Assembly: GCA_944392985.1 (NCBI GenBank)
Contig: CALXYL010000003.1
Location: forward strand, 1-64,000
DNA: 64,000 nt
Reading direction: 5' to 3'
From: an uncultured Spirochaetaceae bacterium
GTDB lineage: Bacteria; Spirochaetota; Spirochaetia; Sphaerochaetales; Sphaerochaetaceae
The notes beneath the pieces are model-generated. The model saw only the letters and a list, made by a program, of their open reading frames with translations. It was not told the DNA's origin and searched no databases. How positions within the stretch are numbered: the first letter of the stretch is position 1; each line of letters opens with the position of its first letter. Shown here piece by piece: positions 10,172 to 19,900 of this stretch. The translations under genes were made by a program, and so were the position numbers.

Positions 10172-10387
10172 ATGATAATATCCCTTCGCCTATCAGAAGA
10201 TGATGCGATTCTCTTCAGGAAGTACGCGGAACTCAACAGCATGAATCTCTCGGAGATGATAAGGCAGACCGTGCTTTCCAGGATCGAAGCAGAGTACGAT
10301 GCGGAGATATACAGGGCCGCTCTTGCCGAATACAAGGAGAATCCAGCGACAGTGTCTCTGGAGGAGGTGCATGATGGCAAGGATTGA
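10172..10387 (+). CDS. RelB/DinJ-type antitoxin
   Basis: This 71-residue protein begins MIISLRLSEDDAILFRKYAE, the pattern of a ribbon-helix-helix DNA-binding domain. Its C-terminal half is charged and would wrap round the toxin. An AGGAGG stands five bases before the ATG. The stop overlaps the toxin start, so the two are translationally coupled. By family knowledge it neutralises the adjacent RelE-like toxin and represses the operon. Confidence 0.85.
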   Translation: MIISLRLSEDDAILFRKYAELNSMNLSEMIRQTVLSRIEAEYDAEIYRAALAEYKENPATVSLEEVHDGKD

Positions 10388-10643
10388 GCTGTCGATGCGC
10401 GCGCAGGGCGAGCTTGAAAACCTCGATCCGATCACAAAGGCTTTCATCATCGGGTGGATGAAAGTGCATCTTGCGCCCCTTCACGACCCAAAGGGCGTGG
10501 GAACACCGCTCGGAGGAAGCAAGCGATGGCAGTACAGAATCGGCGACTACAGGCTGCTTGCAAGGATATCAGAGAAGAGGACCGTGATACTTGCGATCAC
10601 CCATGGGCACCAGCTGCCGACAGTGGGAACTGATCTATCCTGA
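10374..10643 (+). CDS. RelE-type mRNA interferase toxin
   Basis: This 89-residue protein shows the RelE/ParE fold pattern: a basic helical region, then WQYRIGDYRLLARI and a final ITHGHQL strand. RelE toxins cleave mRNA at the ribosome; the K/R-rich WQYRIGDYRL segment is the usual catalytic strand. Two adjacent ATGs exist (10371 and 10374), and the second has the better spacing from GGAGG. The gene overlaps the antitoxin by about 14 bases. Its stop lies only five bases from the convergent serine dehydratase stop, with no clear terminator. Confidence 0.85.
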   Translation: MARIELSMRAQGELENLDPITKAFIIGWMKVHLAPLHDPKGVGTPLGGSKRWQYRIGDYRLLARISEKRTVILAITHGHQLPTVGTDLS

Positions 10644-10648
10644 GAGGA

Positions 10649-11854
10649 TCAGAGTTCATGGATGCGGGCAAGACCGCCCATTGAAGTCTCCCTATAAAGG
10701 GAAGGAAGGGCATGCCCCGTCTCCATCATCACTTCCACGACATCATCGAAGGATATCTTATGCCGTCCATCCCCCATCAGGGCAAAGGAGGCATGGTCGA
10801 TAGCTCTCATGCATGCCATCGCATTGCGTTCGATGCAGGGTATCTGCACAAGGCCCATCAGAGGATCGCAGGTCAGGCCGAGGTGATGCTCAAGACCCAT
10901 CTCAGCTGCATACTCGATCTGGCGGATCGTCCCTCCTGTAAGCTGTGCGGCAGCGGCCCCTGCCATGGCACATGCAACACCAACCTCCCCCTGACAGCCG
11001 ACTTCCGCACCGGAGATCGAGCCATTGGCCTTCACGATATTCCCTACCATTCCTGCCGTCAGCAGTGCCCTGAGCACTCTGATCTCAGGAATCTCATACT
11101 CCTTCATAAGATGGTAAAGAACACCAGGAAGCACTCCACAGCTCCCGCATGTCGGAGCGGTCACTATCCTTCCCCCTCCCGCATTCTCCTCTGAAACGGC
11201 AAGGGAATAGGCAAATGCCTGGGCAGCATTGCCAAGCGAACCGGTGAAATCCTTTGATTTGGCATATGCCTGACAGGCCTTCCTCTGCAGATGGAGCCCA
11301 CCGGGAAGAACACCTTCCGCTTCAAGGCCACGCCTGATCGACTCCTTCATCGCATCCCAGACCTCTGCCATGTAATCGAGGATGCCTTCCCCTTCAGCCT
11401 CTATCGCCGTCTCCCATATCTGGTATCCGTTCTCATCACAGTACCGGAGAAGCCTTGTCATGCTGCCGACATGCTCATCGTCATATGGTTGGGGAACATC
11501 GGACTGCTCCTCACCTTCCCTTATCACCTTTCCGCCACCAACGGAGTAGTATGTCTCGCTTCCGGCAGGCCCTTCTATTGCGGTCAGGGTCAGGGCATTC
11601 GGATGGAAAGGCTTCTCTACATCAGGGAACCATAGGATCTCAGCTTCGATTCCATGGCTGCTGAGAACATCCCTGATGGCCTTGTCCGTCAGATGCCCCT
11701 TGCCAGTAGCGGCAAGCGACCCATACAGCTCTGCACGGACCTTCCTTGATTCTGGATGGGAGGATATGAACATCTCTGCCGCGGCCCTCGGCCCCATCGT
11801 ATGGGATGAGGATGGCCCATATCCGATTCGGTATAGCTCTCTCAGGGATTCCAT
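10649..11854 (-). CDS. sdaA: Iron-sulphur L-serine dehydratase
   Basis: This 401-residue single-chain L-serine ammonia-lyase converts serine to pyruvate and ammonia using an oxygen-labile 4Fe-4S cluster. The beta-type domain carries GPSSSHTMGPRAAAE at the N-terminus. The alpha-type domain has cysteines in APTCGSCG, EVGCQGEVG and LTCDPLMGLVQIPCIERN, the usual cluster ligands and active-site loop. No C-terminal ACT domain is present. The start ATG has no Shine-Dalgarno, but TAGACT lies six bases upstream. The enzyme fits an anaerobic amino-acid-fermenting lifestyle. Confidence 0.93.
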   Translation of the reverse strand: MESLRELYRIGYGPSSSHTMGPRAAAEMFISSHPESRKVRAELYGSLAATGKGHLTDKAIRDVLSSHGIEAEILWFPDVEKPFHPNALTLTAIEGPAGSETYYSVGGGKVIREGEEQSDVPQPYDDEHVGSMTRLLRYCDENGYQIWETAIEAEGEGILDYMAEVWDAMKESIRRGLEAEGVLPGGLHLQRKACQAYAKSKDFTGSLGNAAQAFAYSLAVSEENAGGGRIVTAPTCGSCGVLPGVLYHLMKEYEIPEIRVLRALLTAGMVGNIVKANGSISGAEVGCQGEVGVACAMAGAAAAQLTGGTIRQIEYAAEMGLEHHLGLTCDPLMGLVQIPCIERNAMACMRAIDHASFALMGDGRHKISFDDVVEVMMETGHALPSLYRETSMGGLARIHEL

Positions 11855-11860
11855 GCCCTG

Positions 11861-11866
11861 AGTCTA
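11861..11866 (-). promoter_or_regulatory. -10 element of a leaderless sdaA promoter
   Basis: TAGACT stands exactly six bases before the sdaA ATG. A -35 would fall in the last codons of the upstream lipoprotein gene and is not convincing. Confidence 0.45.
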
Positions 11867-11883
11867 CAGAAAAACTGCCTCTT

Positions 11884-12600
11884 CTACCACTCCGGCATAG
11901 CGGAAATGAAACGCGAAACGCTTCCATCCTCGCCAACGATGACCGTCAGAAGCAGATCCTTATCCGCTTCCGCATATCTATAAACACCTGGATAGAGGCT
12001 GAAATGGACAGGCCTTGAACTGAATGCGACTGAGAATGATGGGATATCGAAGCGCTCGGGAATCCATTCTCCAGAGGGAATCGAATCAAGGGAGAATATG
12101 ATCCTCTCATTGATAGCGATCCCATATGAGAGCGTACCATCGAACACATCCTCAAGGAATGAGGGCTCATTGACAGACTGCAGGTCATCGACAGAGCCAA
12201 GCACCTGAACCATGGAAAGGCGGGAAACGGGCTGGGGTCTATATGAAGCGGCCCGGAGCAGCATCTCCGCAAAAGCACCATGCTCTGGAAGGAGGCTGAC
12301 GCGGCTCCTGCTGCCTGGCTCGAAGAAGCCGCCAAGGGCACCGAGCTCACCCAGCGGTCTGAGGGCGAAAACGGAAAGGCTCCCAGCTTTGACGGAAACC
12401 TCTATGCGCCGCTGACCACGTGGAATATGCTTCTCGGTTATCGTCTCCCCGTCAAAGTACACAAGGGTGAACCACAGGCTTTCCCCGTATGCTTCCTCAA
12501 AAGGATGAGGCTCCGGTATCTCAAGCACAACGGGGATGCTGTGCCTCAAGGTGCAGGAGGAGGAGGAAAGGACGGCAATGAGAATGAACAAGAACCTCAT
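11884..12600 (-). CDS. Hypothetical lipoprotein
   Basis: This is a 238-residue protein with a lipoprotein signal: MRFLFILIAVLSSSSC, cysteine at about residue 16. The mature part is mostly beta-strand-like, with no motif recognised. It follows the DUF4416 gene by 15 bases and probably belongs to the same transcript as the aromatic biosynthesis fusion. Lipidation would be done by Lgt, which is also encoded in the window. The function is unknown. Confidence 0.75.
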   Translation of the reverse strand: MRFLFILIAVLSSSSCTLRHSIPVVLEIPEPHPFEEAYGESLWFTLVYFDGETITEKHIPRGQRRIEVSVKAGSLSVFALRPLGELGALGGFFEPGSRSRVSLLPEHGAFAEMLLRAASYRPQPVSRLSMVQVLGSVDDLQSVNEPSFLEDVFDGTLSYGIAINERIIFSLDSIPSGEWIPERFDIPSFSVAFSSRPVHFSLYPGVYRYAEADKDLLLTVIVGEDGSVSRFISAMPEW

Positions 12601-12615
12601 ATGAGGTTATGCGCC

Positions 12616-13149
12616 CTATCCCTGCCTTCCGGTCAGCTTCCTTGTATCAAGATACTCCCTGCGGAAAGAGAGAAGGACATCCTGGATCTCCTTTGAGCGG
12701 TAATCCGCATATGTCCATGGGAAGGACTCGAATCCATGATGATGGTATATGAGCGTGACCTCGGCATAAAGGGACCTGCCAATGGCAATGCGGTGCGCAC
12801 GGTTTTTCGTCGTGGCGAGAATGACACTGCTTTCAGTGATCAGTCCAGGGTCAAGATTGACAGGCCTCCGTCCATCATCTGCCATCGACAGCTCAAGCGT
12901 ATCGGTAATGGTCTTGACCTCTGCAAGACGGTCAGGGGAAATGAGATTGGAGAAGGCGATAAGAAAACGCTCTATCCCCTTTCCCATCTCGGCATCATAG
13001 TAATCTGTGAAGGTGAACGGGATAGGGGTGGAGACAGTCCTGATAGGCCCGAAGAGATCCTCAAGGGATGCTCTCAGGGAAGAAGGGAATCCCCTGACAG
13101 AGAGGATTCCCATGAAAAGCAACGCGTCTTCGTAAGGCCGGATAAGCAT
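12616..13149 (-). CDS. DUF4416 family protein
   Basis: This 177-residue protein matches the DUF4416 pattern: FTDYYDAEMGKG near the middle, FSNLISPDRLAEVK, a VNLDPGLIT segment, then YAEVTLIYHHHGFESFPW and TYADYRS. The family is uncharacterised and is found in spirochaetes, Deltaproteobacteria and related anaerobes. Its ATG shares one base with the stop of the DAHP synthase-prephenate dehydratase gene (TGATG), so translation is coupled. No signal peptide or membrane segment is present, so it is likely cytoplasmic. Confidence 0.85.
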   Translation of the reverse strand: MLIRPYEDALLFMGILSVRGFPSSLRASLEDLFGPIRTVSTPIPFTFTDYYDAEMGKGIERFLIAFSNLISPDRLAEVKTITDTLELSMADDGRRPVNLDPGLITESSVILATTKNRAHRIAIGRSLYAEVTLIYHHHGFESFPWTYADYRSKEIQDVLLSFRREYLDTRKLTGRQG

Positions 13150-15071
13150 CAGATTGCGGAAGTATAGATGCCAAGGACACGGAAGGAAACGGCTTTGGCA
13201 CGTATCTCCTCCGTCAGTTCATCGAATCCTGCCATATTCTCCGGAAGCTGGAGCTCCACGAAGAAGAGGTACTCCCAAGGCTTGCCGGGTATCGGTCTTG
13301 ATTCGAGCTTTGTCATATTGATCCCCTTTGCCGCTATCGTCGAGAGGATGTCCATCAGGGCACCCGGCTCATCGGAAACGGAGAATGAAAGGGATGCCTT
13401 GTCCGGCTTTGACTGCGAACGGAATACATCGGCATTCTCCTCACGCGCGAGGATGTAGAAGCGGGTATAGTTGGAGGCATCCGTCTCAATACCCTGCCTA
13501 AGCACCTCCATGCCGTAGTAATGCGCAGCAGGAGCTCCCGCAATCGCGGCGATGGACTTATCACCGGCGGAAGCGATGTACTCAACCGCACCTGCTGTAT
13601 CGAAGAAAGGAACGCGCTCCGCATCCGGCAGTTCCCTTTCAAGGAATGCGCGGCACTGCTGCAGTCCCTGCGGATGGGAATAGACCTTCCTTATGTCCTC
13701 CATCCTGGTTCCAGGCACAACGATGAGATTATGCATCACACGGACCTGCTGCTCGCCTACGACAGTAAGCTCCGGATGCATGGCAAGAAGATCGAGATTG
13801 TCATAGACGGTGCCGCCAAGTGTGTTCTCTACCGGGAGGACAGCGTAATCCGCCTTTCCTGAGGAAACAGCCTCAAAGGCATCCGAGAAGGAATGGCAGG
13901 CAAGCATTGCTGCGCTCTCATCAAACGAACGGCGCGCTGCAAGCTCCGAAAAAGCTCCTCTAACACCCTGGAATGCGACAACGAGGCTATCGTCCGCCTT
14001 ATCCCTGCTCTCCTCTTCCCTCTTCGTCCTCATGCTCTGCGGAAGGATACGTGGTATCTTCTCAAGGCTCTTGCCGACAACCGGACACAGTGCCTGTATA
14101 TCGTGGACGAGCTTTGCAAACTGCTGCGGGTAAAGAGACTGAGGCCCATCGGAGAGCGCCTTCTCTGGACAGTTGTGGACCTCCACGATCACTCCGGATG
14201 CTCCGGATGCCACGATGGCAAGGCTCATTGGCGCGACCATGTCGCGGATTCCCGTCGCATGCGAGGGATCCCCGATGACAGGAAGGTGCGTCAGCTTCTG
14301 GACAACAGGGATAGCGGAGCAGTCGAGGGTGTTCCTCGTTGCTTTCTCATATGTCCTGATACCCCTCTCGCAGAGAACCACCTGATCCGTGCCGGAAGCC
14401 ATCAGGTATTCAGCTGCCATCAGCCATTCCTCGATCGTTGCTGAAAGGCCCCTCTTGAGAAGGACAGGCATCCCCGTCTTTCCCACTTCCTTCAGCAGCT
14501 CGAAGTTCTGCATGTTCCTCGCGCCGATCTGGAACATATCGACATAGCCAGCCATCATGGCGACATCTGAAGGGGAAACGACCTCTGATGTGATCGGCAT
14601 ATCAAAGGCATCGCCGGCTTTCCTCAGCAGCTTGAGACCTTCCTCTCCCAGACCCTGGAATGCGTAGGGGCTTGTCCTTGGCTTGAAGGCACCGCCCCTG
14701 AGCATCACGGCACCGGCCTCCCTGACCGATTCCGCTATGCTCATCATCTGATCATAGCTCTCAACGGCGCATGGACCGGCAATGACAGCGACGCGCCCTC
14801 CTCCGATCTTCACCTTCCCGACCTTCACGATCGTATCCTCTTTCTTCATCTCACGTGAAGCGAGCTTATAAGGCTTGGAGATAGGAACAACGGAGCTGAC
14901 GCCGGGAAGGAGCTCTACTGTACGCGGATCGATCGTTGATTTGCCGACCGCGCCGAATACGGTATCCTCCTGCCCGATGATTTCCTTGACGATGAATCCT
15001 TTTTCCGAGAGAAAGGACCTGACTTTATCTTTTTCCTGAGGTGTAATACCTTGCTTAAGGATGACAATCAT
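13149..15071 (-). CDS. DAHP synthase-prephenate dehydratase fusion
   Basis: This 640-residue protein joins the first enzyme of the shikimate pathway to the phenylalanine-branch dehydratase. Residues 1-70 form a ferredoxin-like regulatory domain (MIVILKQGITPQEKDKV). Residues about 90-335 are a class I beta DAHP synthase (IAGPCAVES, RGGAFKPRTSPYAFQG, IGDPSHATG). A charged linker follows. Residues about 365-545 are a prephenate dehydratase (AFQGVRGAFSELAA, PVENTLGGTV, NYTRFYIL), and the end is an ACT domain with GALMDIL and ESRP, the usual Phe-binding motifs. There is no chorismate mutase domain. The ATG at 15071 is set by homology; a leaderless promoter lies before it. Confidence 0.93.
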   Translation of the reverse strand: MIVILKQGITPQEKDKVRSFLSEKGFIVKEIIGQEDTVFGAVGKSTIDPRTVELLPGVSSVVPISKPYKLASREMKKEDTIVKVGKVKIGGGRVAVIAGPCAVESYDQMMSIAESVREAGAVMLRGGAFKPRTSPYAFQGLGEEGLKLLRKAGDAFDMPITSEVVSPSDVAMMAGYVDMFQIGARNMQNFELLKEVGKTGMPVLLKRGLSATIEEWLMAAEYLMASGTDQVVLCERGIRTYEKATRNTLDCSAIPVVQKLTHLPVIGDPSHATGIRDMVAPMSLAIVASGASGVIVEVHNCPEKALSDGPQSLYPQQFAKLVHDIQALCPVVGKSLEKIPRILPQSMRTKREEESRDKADDSLVVAFQGVRGAFSELAARRSFDESAAMLACHSFSDAFEAVSSGKADYAVLPVENTLGGTVYDNLDLLAMHPELTVVGEQQVRVMHNLIVVPGTRMEDIRKVYSHPQGLQQCRAFLERELPDAERVPFFDTAGAVEYIASAGDKSIAAIAGAPAAHYYGMEVLRQGIETDASNYTRFYILAREENADVFRSQSKPDKASLSFSVSDEPGALMDILSTIAAKGINMTKLESRPIPGKPWEYLFFVELQLPENMAGFDELTEEIRAKAVSFRVLGIYTSAI

Positions 15072-15078
15072 AGGGAAA

Positions 15079-15107
15079 ACGCTAGCTTTTCCATCTGATT
15101 TGGTCAA
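15079..15107 (-). promoter_or_regulatory. Leaderless promoter of the DAHPS-PDT gene
   Basis: TTGACC (15102-15107), a 17-base spacer and TAGCGT (15079-15084) are followed by seven bases and the ATG. There is no Shine-Dalgarno. The promoter shares about 45 bases with the start of the divergent nth gene. Confidence 0.65.
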
Positions 15108-15116
15108 CGAGGAACA

Positions 15117-15782
15117 ATGCTTGACGAAGAATATATCGACTCGATCTTCATATCATTCAGCGAGAAGCTGAAGGCGATGGGCTCTCCCCTTCCTTCAGTC
15201 AGCCTGATAGCTGAGGAGGACAGCAATCCATATAGGGTACTCGCCTCAACCATCATCAGCCTCAGGACGAAGGATGAGGTAACACTTACCTCCTCGAGGC
15301 GGCTCTTCGCCGAAGCCCCGGATATCAGGACGCTGGCATCCCTTGATGCCAATGCAATCGCCGAACTGATAAAGCCTGCGGGATTCTACCGCAGGAAAGG
15401 CGAGCAGCTGAAGAAAATCGCCTCAATCATCCTGGATGAATACGGTGGCACTGTACCTGCGGAGATGGATAAGCTCCTTGCCCTTCCGGGAGTAGGGATC
15501 AAGACAGCATCGCTTGTGCTTAATCTGGGCTATGGAATCGATGCAGTGTGCGTTGACTGCCATGTGCATGAGATCGTCAATCGTCTTGGGTGGGTAAGCA
15601 CAAGAAGTCCGGAGGAAACGGAACGCAGGCTGAGGGAGATCCTGCCCAGGCGCTTCTGGATACCTCTGAATGAGCTTCTGGTGCGCTATGGGCAGAAGAT
15701 ATGCACGCCTGTCTCCCCTTTCTGCTCTCTATGTCCTGAGGAGAGCAGATGCCCGAAGCATGGCGTGGGGAGACAGCGCTGA
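15117..15782 (+). CDS. nth: Endonuclease III
   Basis: This 221-residue DNA glycosylase/AP lyase removes oxidised pyrimidines in base excision repair. The helix-hairpin-helix with catalytic lysine is LPGVGIKTASLVLNLG (Lys about residue 126), with the catalytic Asp in VCVDCHVHEIVNRLG. Four C-terminal cysteines spaced C-X6-C-X2-C-X5-C (CTPVSPFCSLC and following) hold the 4Fe-4S cluster. A GAGGA precedes the ATG. It is divergent from the DAHPS-PDT gene and convergent with the small membrane protein gene. Confidence 0.93.
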   Translation: MLDEEYIDSIFISFSEKLKAMGSPLPSVSLIAEEDSNPYRVLASTIISLRTKDEVTLTSSRRLFAEAPDIRTLASLDANAIAELIKPAGFYRRKGEQLKKIASIILDEYGGTVPAEMDKLLALPGVGIKTASLVLNLGYGIDAVCVDCHVHEIVNRLGWVSTRSPEETERRLREILPRRFWIPLNELLVRYGQKICTPVSPFCSLCPEESRCPKHGVGRQR

Positions 15783-15784
15783 GA

Positions 15785-16195
15785 TCACTTGTTGCCGAGC
15801 TTCCTTACAGCAGGGGAAGCAACACGGTAGATGCAGTAGAGGATCAGAAGATGATAGACAAGATCCTCAAGCCATTCAAACCACTCGCTTCCGTCATTTC
15901 CGCCAAGGCCATAGACGAAATCCGAGAGGATGATGTAGATCACCCATGCCACAAGGACAACCAATGTCGATATCTTCACGAAGGATGGCTTGATGCCTCC
16001 TATGAATGAAGGAACGATCAGGAGAAGTCCCGCGACGAGGAGAACGACACCTACGATGATCTGGAACACCTCATCGAGCTCATCATAGAGATCATTGCCA
16101 CCGAAATCAGCGATTCCCTCGATTCCGATCACGACGAAAAGAATGCCTACAAGTATCTTAAGGATGAAATCCCCGTTTACCTTGCCTGTTGCCAT
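15785..16195 (-). CDS. Small four-helix membrane protein
   Basis: This is a 136-residue hypothetical inner-membrane protein with about four hydrophobic helices (roughly residues 10-30, 43-65, 72-95 and 110-128) joined by acidic loops (FGGNDLYDELDE, GGNDGSEWFEWLED). A GGAGGT Shine-Dalgarno stands before the ATG. A TATAAT hexamer lies farther upstream, so it has a normal leader. No family is recognised. Confidence 0.7.
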   Translation of the reverse strand: MATGKVNGDFILKILVGILFVVIGIEGIADFGGNDLYDELDEVFQIIVGVVLLVAGLLLIVPSFIGGIKPSFVKISTLVVLVAWVIYIILSDFVYGLGGNDGSEWFEWLEDLVYHLLILYCIYRVASPAVRKLGNK

Positions 16196-16264
16196 AATGC
16201 ACCTCCAAAGCGTGTATTATCATCTGGATATTATAACGGACAGCGCTTTTGGTTAAGAGACGGA

Positions 16265-16293
16265 TTGCCGCTCCTTCCCCAGAGGCTTATCCT
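16265..16293 (+). promoter_or_regulatory. Leaderless promoter of pth
   Basis: TTGCCG (16265-16270), a 17-base spacer and TATCCT (16288-16293) are followed by seven bases and the homology-supported ATG at 16301. Confidence 0.6.
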
Positions 16294-16300
16294 TTCCTAT

Positions 16301-16822
16301 ATGATACGTCTGATCGCCTTCCTGGGTAATCCGGGAAGGGAATACCGTGAAACAAGGCATAATGCCGGCTTCATGCTGGCGGATTTCCTATACCCGGATG
16401 CTTCGTGGAAGATCAGGTTCCATTCAGCATTCGCCAATGACGGAGGCAGGAAGCTCATAAAGCCGATGACGATGATGAACCTCTCAGGAACGGCTGTATC
16501 CGAAGCATCTTCCTTCTACAAGCTGAAAGCTGACGAGATCCTCATCGTACATGATGATCTGGAACAGGACCTTGGATGCGCAAGGCTGCAGAAAGGAGGC
16601 GGCCTGCAGGGGCACAATGGCTTGAGAAGCATAAAGGAAAGGCTTGGCAGCGATGGCTTCTGGCGCCTCAGGATAGGGATCGGACGCCCTGTCCATGGGG
16701 ATGTCAGGCTTTTTGTCACATCCCCCTTCACGAAGGATGAGAAGATCAGGCTGGACGCTCTTTTCAGCAGGATCCCTCCTCTGCTGGCGGAACCCATGAA
16801 GGAGGGTTCTGTCAGGATCTAG
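16301..16822 (+). CDS. pth: Peptidyl-tRNA hydrolase
   Basis: This 173-residue enzyme releases peptides from stalled peptidyl-tRNA. It opens with MIRLIAFLGNPGREYRETRHNAGF, which contains the catalytic His (TRHNAGF), and has the catalytic Asp in IVHDDLEQDLG. The GGGLQGHNGLRSI segment matches the family core. It is slightly shorter than the usual 190 residues. The ATG at 16301 was chosen because the family begins there; a TTG 36 bases upstream is in frame but lies inside the promoter. Confidence 0.93.
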   Translation: MIRLIAFLGNPGREYRETRHNAGFMLADFLYPDASWKIRFHSAFANDGGRKLIKPMTMMNLSGTAVSEASSFYKLKADEILIVHDDLEQDLGCARLQKGGGLQGHNGLRSIKERLGSDGFWRLRIGIGRPVHGDVRLFVTSPFTKDEKIRLDALFSRIPPLLAEPMKEGSVRI

Positions 16823-16918
16823 GAAGAAAGCGCCACTACATCGCCAAAATTCCCCAACCGTGGAATGAAAGAAGATATTTTCTATGCTAGGATAAAGGAA
16901 ACTAGAAAGAAGGTCTGA

Positions 16919-19900
16919 ATGGAAAGAAGGGATTTAAGGATACCCCTCCTGACAAGGGAGAGAATAAGGATAAGTGGATCGGTTTTCGCCACGGATGAAG
17001 GGCTTGACCTCATGTACAGGGAGGCCTCCCTTCTCGCTTTCCAGTACAACAGCGAACTAAAGAAGAACGGAGCGGAGGGTGGATTCGTCTCTCCCGGCAA
17101 GCTCCATGCCTCTGCTGTGCTCCATCTCATATACCAGATTGTCCTTTCAGCAAGAATGGGAGACGGCCAGAGTGATTTCTTCACGAGGCGCATAGCGACT
17201 GTCGCCTCGAATGATGAACTATCGAACGCCCTTGGCTTCTACTCAAAGTCATTCCCCTCCCCCGCACTGGAGGAAAGGAAGCCGGACTCACCAACGAGGA
17301 TGGCGGAGGACATGAGGGGATTCTTCATCCATCAGGTGCTTCTGCAGAATCCTGCGCTTCTCGCGGCATCAAAGCCATTTGTCTCCCCGGATCAGATCAT
17401 CTATCCGCCGGAGTGCAAGGCGCTTTCAAGCATCCTCTCCTCATACCCTAAGGATGATCTGAGGAACGGAAAGCCCAACACGGACGACATCTTCACGATG
17501 CTCCAGCTGCCAGCCCGTCTCTATCCGAACTCGCTTGAGGAGCAGATCAGATACATCCTCAGGGAGTGGAGCGCGTTCCTGCCTTCCGACCTGATAAGGC
17601 TCCTTGAGACATCCCTCGACTACATCCACGAGGAGGAGAAGGACAGAGGCGGCGTCGGCGGAGGCGGAGGGCCTACGCAGGTCATAGACTATTCGGACAG
17701 CGACCTGAATGAGTATGAGGCGTTCTCCGATGACTCGAACTGGATGCCCCGTGTTGTCATGATGGCGAAATGCACCCTCGTCTGGCTTGACCAGCTCACG
17801 AAGCAGTACAAGCGCTCAATAACAAGGCTGGACCAGATTCCTGATGAGGAACTTGATGCCCTCAGGGAAAGAGGATTCACAGCGCTCTGGCTCATCGGAC
17901 TCTGGGAAAGGTCTGAGGCATCGAAGAAGATAAAGAACCTCTGCGGCAATCCGGATGCAGAGGCATCGGCGTACTCCCTGAAGGATTATGAGATCGCCTC
18001 ATTGATCGGAGGATGGAGCGCCCTTGAGAACCTCCGCGAGCGCTGCCGCCAGCGCGGTATCCGCCTTGCCTCTGATATGGTTCCAAACCATACGGGAATC
18101 GATGGCAACTGGGTTTATGAGCATCCGGATTACTTCGTGCAGCAGGACTGGCCTCCATTCCCGTCATACACATACAATGGCCCGGATCTCTCAAACAACC
18201 CGGATTACGAGGTGAAGATAGAAGATCACTATTATGACAGGACTGATGCCGCTGTCACGTTCATGCTGCGCAACAGGCATACAGGGCAGACACGGTATAT
18301 CTTCCATGGCAACGATGGCACATCAATGCCCTGGAATGACACTGCTCAGCTGGATTATCTCAATCCAACGACAAGGGAAGCTGTCATACAGAAGATAATC
18401 CATGTCGCGAAGAACTTCCCGATCATCCGCTTCGATGCCGCGATGACTCTTGCAAAGCGTCACATACAGCGCCTTTGGTATCCGAAGCCGGGTCATGGAG
18501 GAGACATCGCAGGAAGGGCACGCTACGCCCTTTCAGACGAGGAATTCAATCGCTGCATACCACAGGAGTTCTGGAGGGAAGTCGTCGACAGGGTTGCTGT
18601 GGAGGCGCCTGACACGCTGCTCCTTGCAGAAGCATTCTGGATGATGGAAGGCTACTTTGTACGTACTCTTGGCATGCACCGCGTCTACAACTCGGCGTTC
18701 ATGAACATGCTGAAGAACCAGGAGAACCAGAAGTACCGCCTCGGGATAAAGAACACGCTGGTCTTTGAGCCTGAGATCCTGAAACGGTATGTCAACTTCA
18801 TGAATAACCCTGACGAGGAGACCGCCATCGCCCAGTTCGGAGACGGGGACAAGTATTTCGCGGTCTGCACTCTGCTTGCAACCCTTCCCGGCCTGCCGAT
18901 GATCGGACACGGCCAGATTGAGGGTTATCATGAGAAATACGGCATGGAATACAGGAGAGCTTACTACAATGAACAGCCGAATGGCTGGCTTGTCGGAGAG
19001 CACTACAGGAGGATCTTCCCGCTCTTCAGGAGACGCTATCTCTTCTCCGGTGTCGACTGCTTCCAGTTCTTCGATTGCTACGGCATGAACGGTGCGGTTG
19101 AGGAATCCATCTACGCATTCGTCAATGGAGCGGGATCGGAGCGCACATTGATCCTCGTCAACAACCGCTATGAGCAATGCGGAGGAACGATCAACGTGTC
19201 CGTTCCCAAGCTGAAGAAGGACAAGGACTCGCGCACGACAGTGACGACAAAGCTCGCCGACAGCCTCGGCCTTTCCTTCGGCGGAAGGAACTACGCACTC
19301 CTTGACTGCTTCTCTGATGGCCTGACATACATCATCCCGTCGATCCAGCTCTATGATGAGGGATTCTCGTTCTCCCTCAATGGCTATGAGGCGCGTGTAT
19401 ATTGGAACATCAGGCAGGTGGAGGATACCGACGGAAGCTATGAAAGGCTCTGGAGGATGTACGGCAGGAAGGGCATCAGCAATATCTCCAAGGCCGTTGC
19501 TCTTCTGCGGCTCGAACCTCTCTTCAAAGCACTTGAACCGCTCAGAGCGCAGGAAACGCTCAAGCATCTTGAGGATCTTGTCAGTGGCCGCCTTTCCAAG
19601 CAGGGAGAGAGGGATCTTCTGCTGTCGATCGCTGAATGCTATTCAACGATCCCTGAAGTGTATGAGGCTCTGGATGAACCGGCAAAGGGACAGATCAGCG
19701 TCATACCAGCAGAGATTGAGCCCAAGCCGATGATCCGCACGGTCAGGACGCTTGCATCCCTTTTCAGGGAGCGCCACGGAAAGGCATTTGCCGCATGGGC
19801 TGGTGCCGACAGCTCGCTTGCCCTGACGCTTGCCTCTGCGCTTGTTCTGCATCCATTCTCAGGTGGACTCTCGATAAGAGGCGCGATGGAGGAAGCCGAC

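Noticed and set aside
18533-19567. Open frame of 344 codons on the minus strand inside the GH13 gene
   Set aside because: It is antisense to a well-supported coding region and shows no domain, Shine-Dalgarno or promoter.
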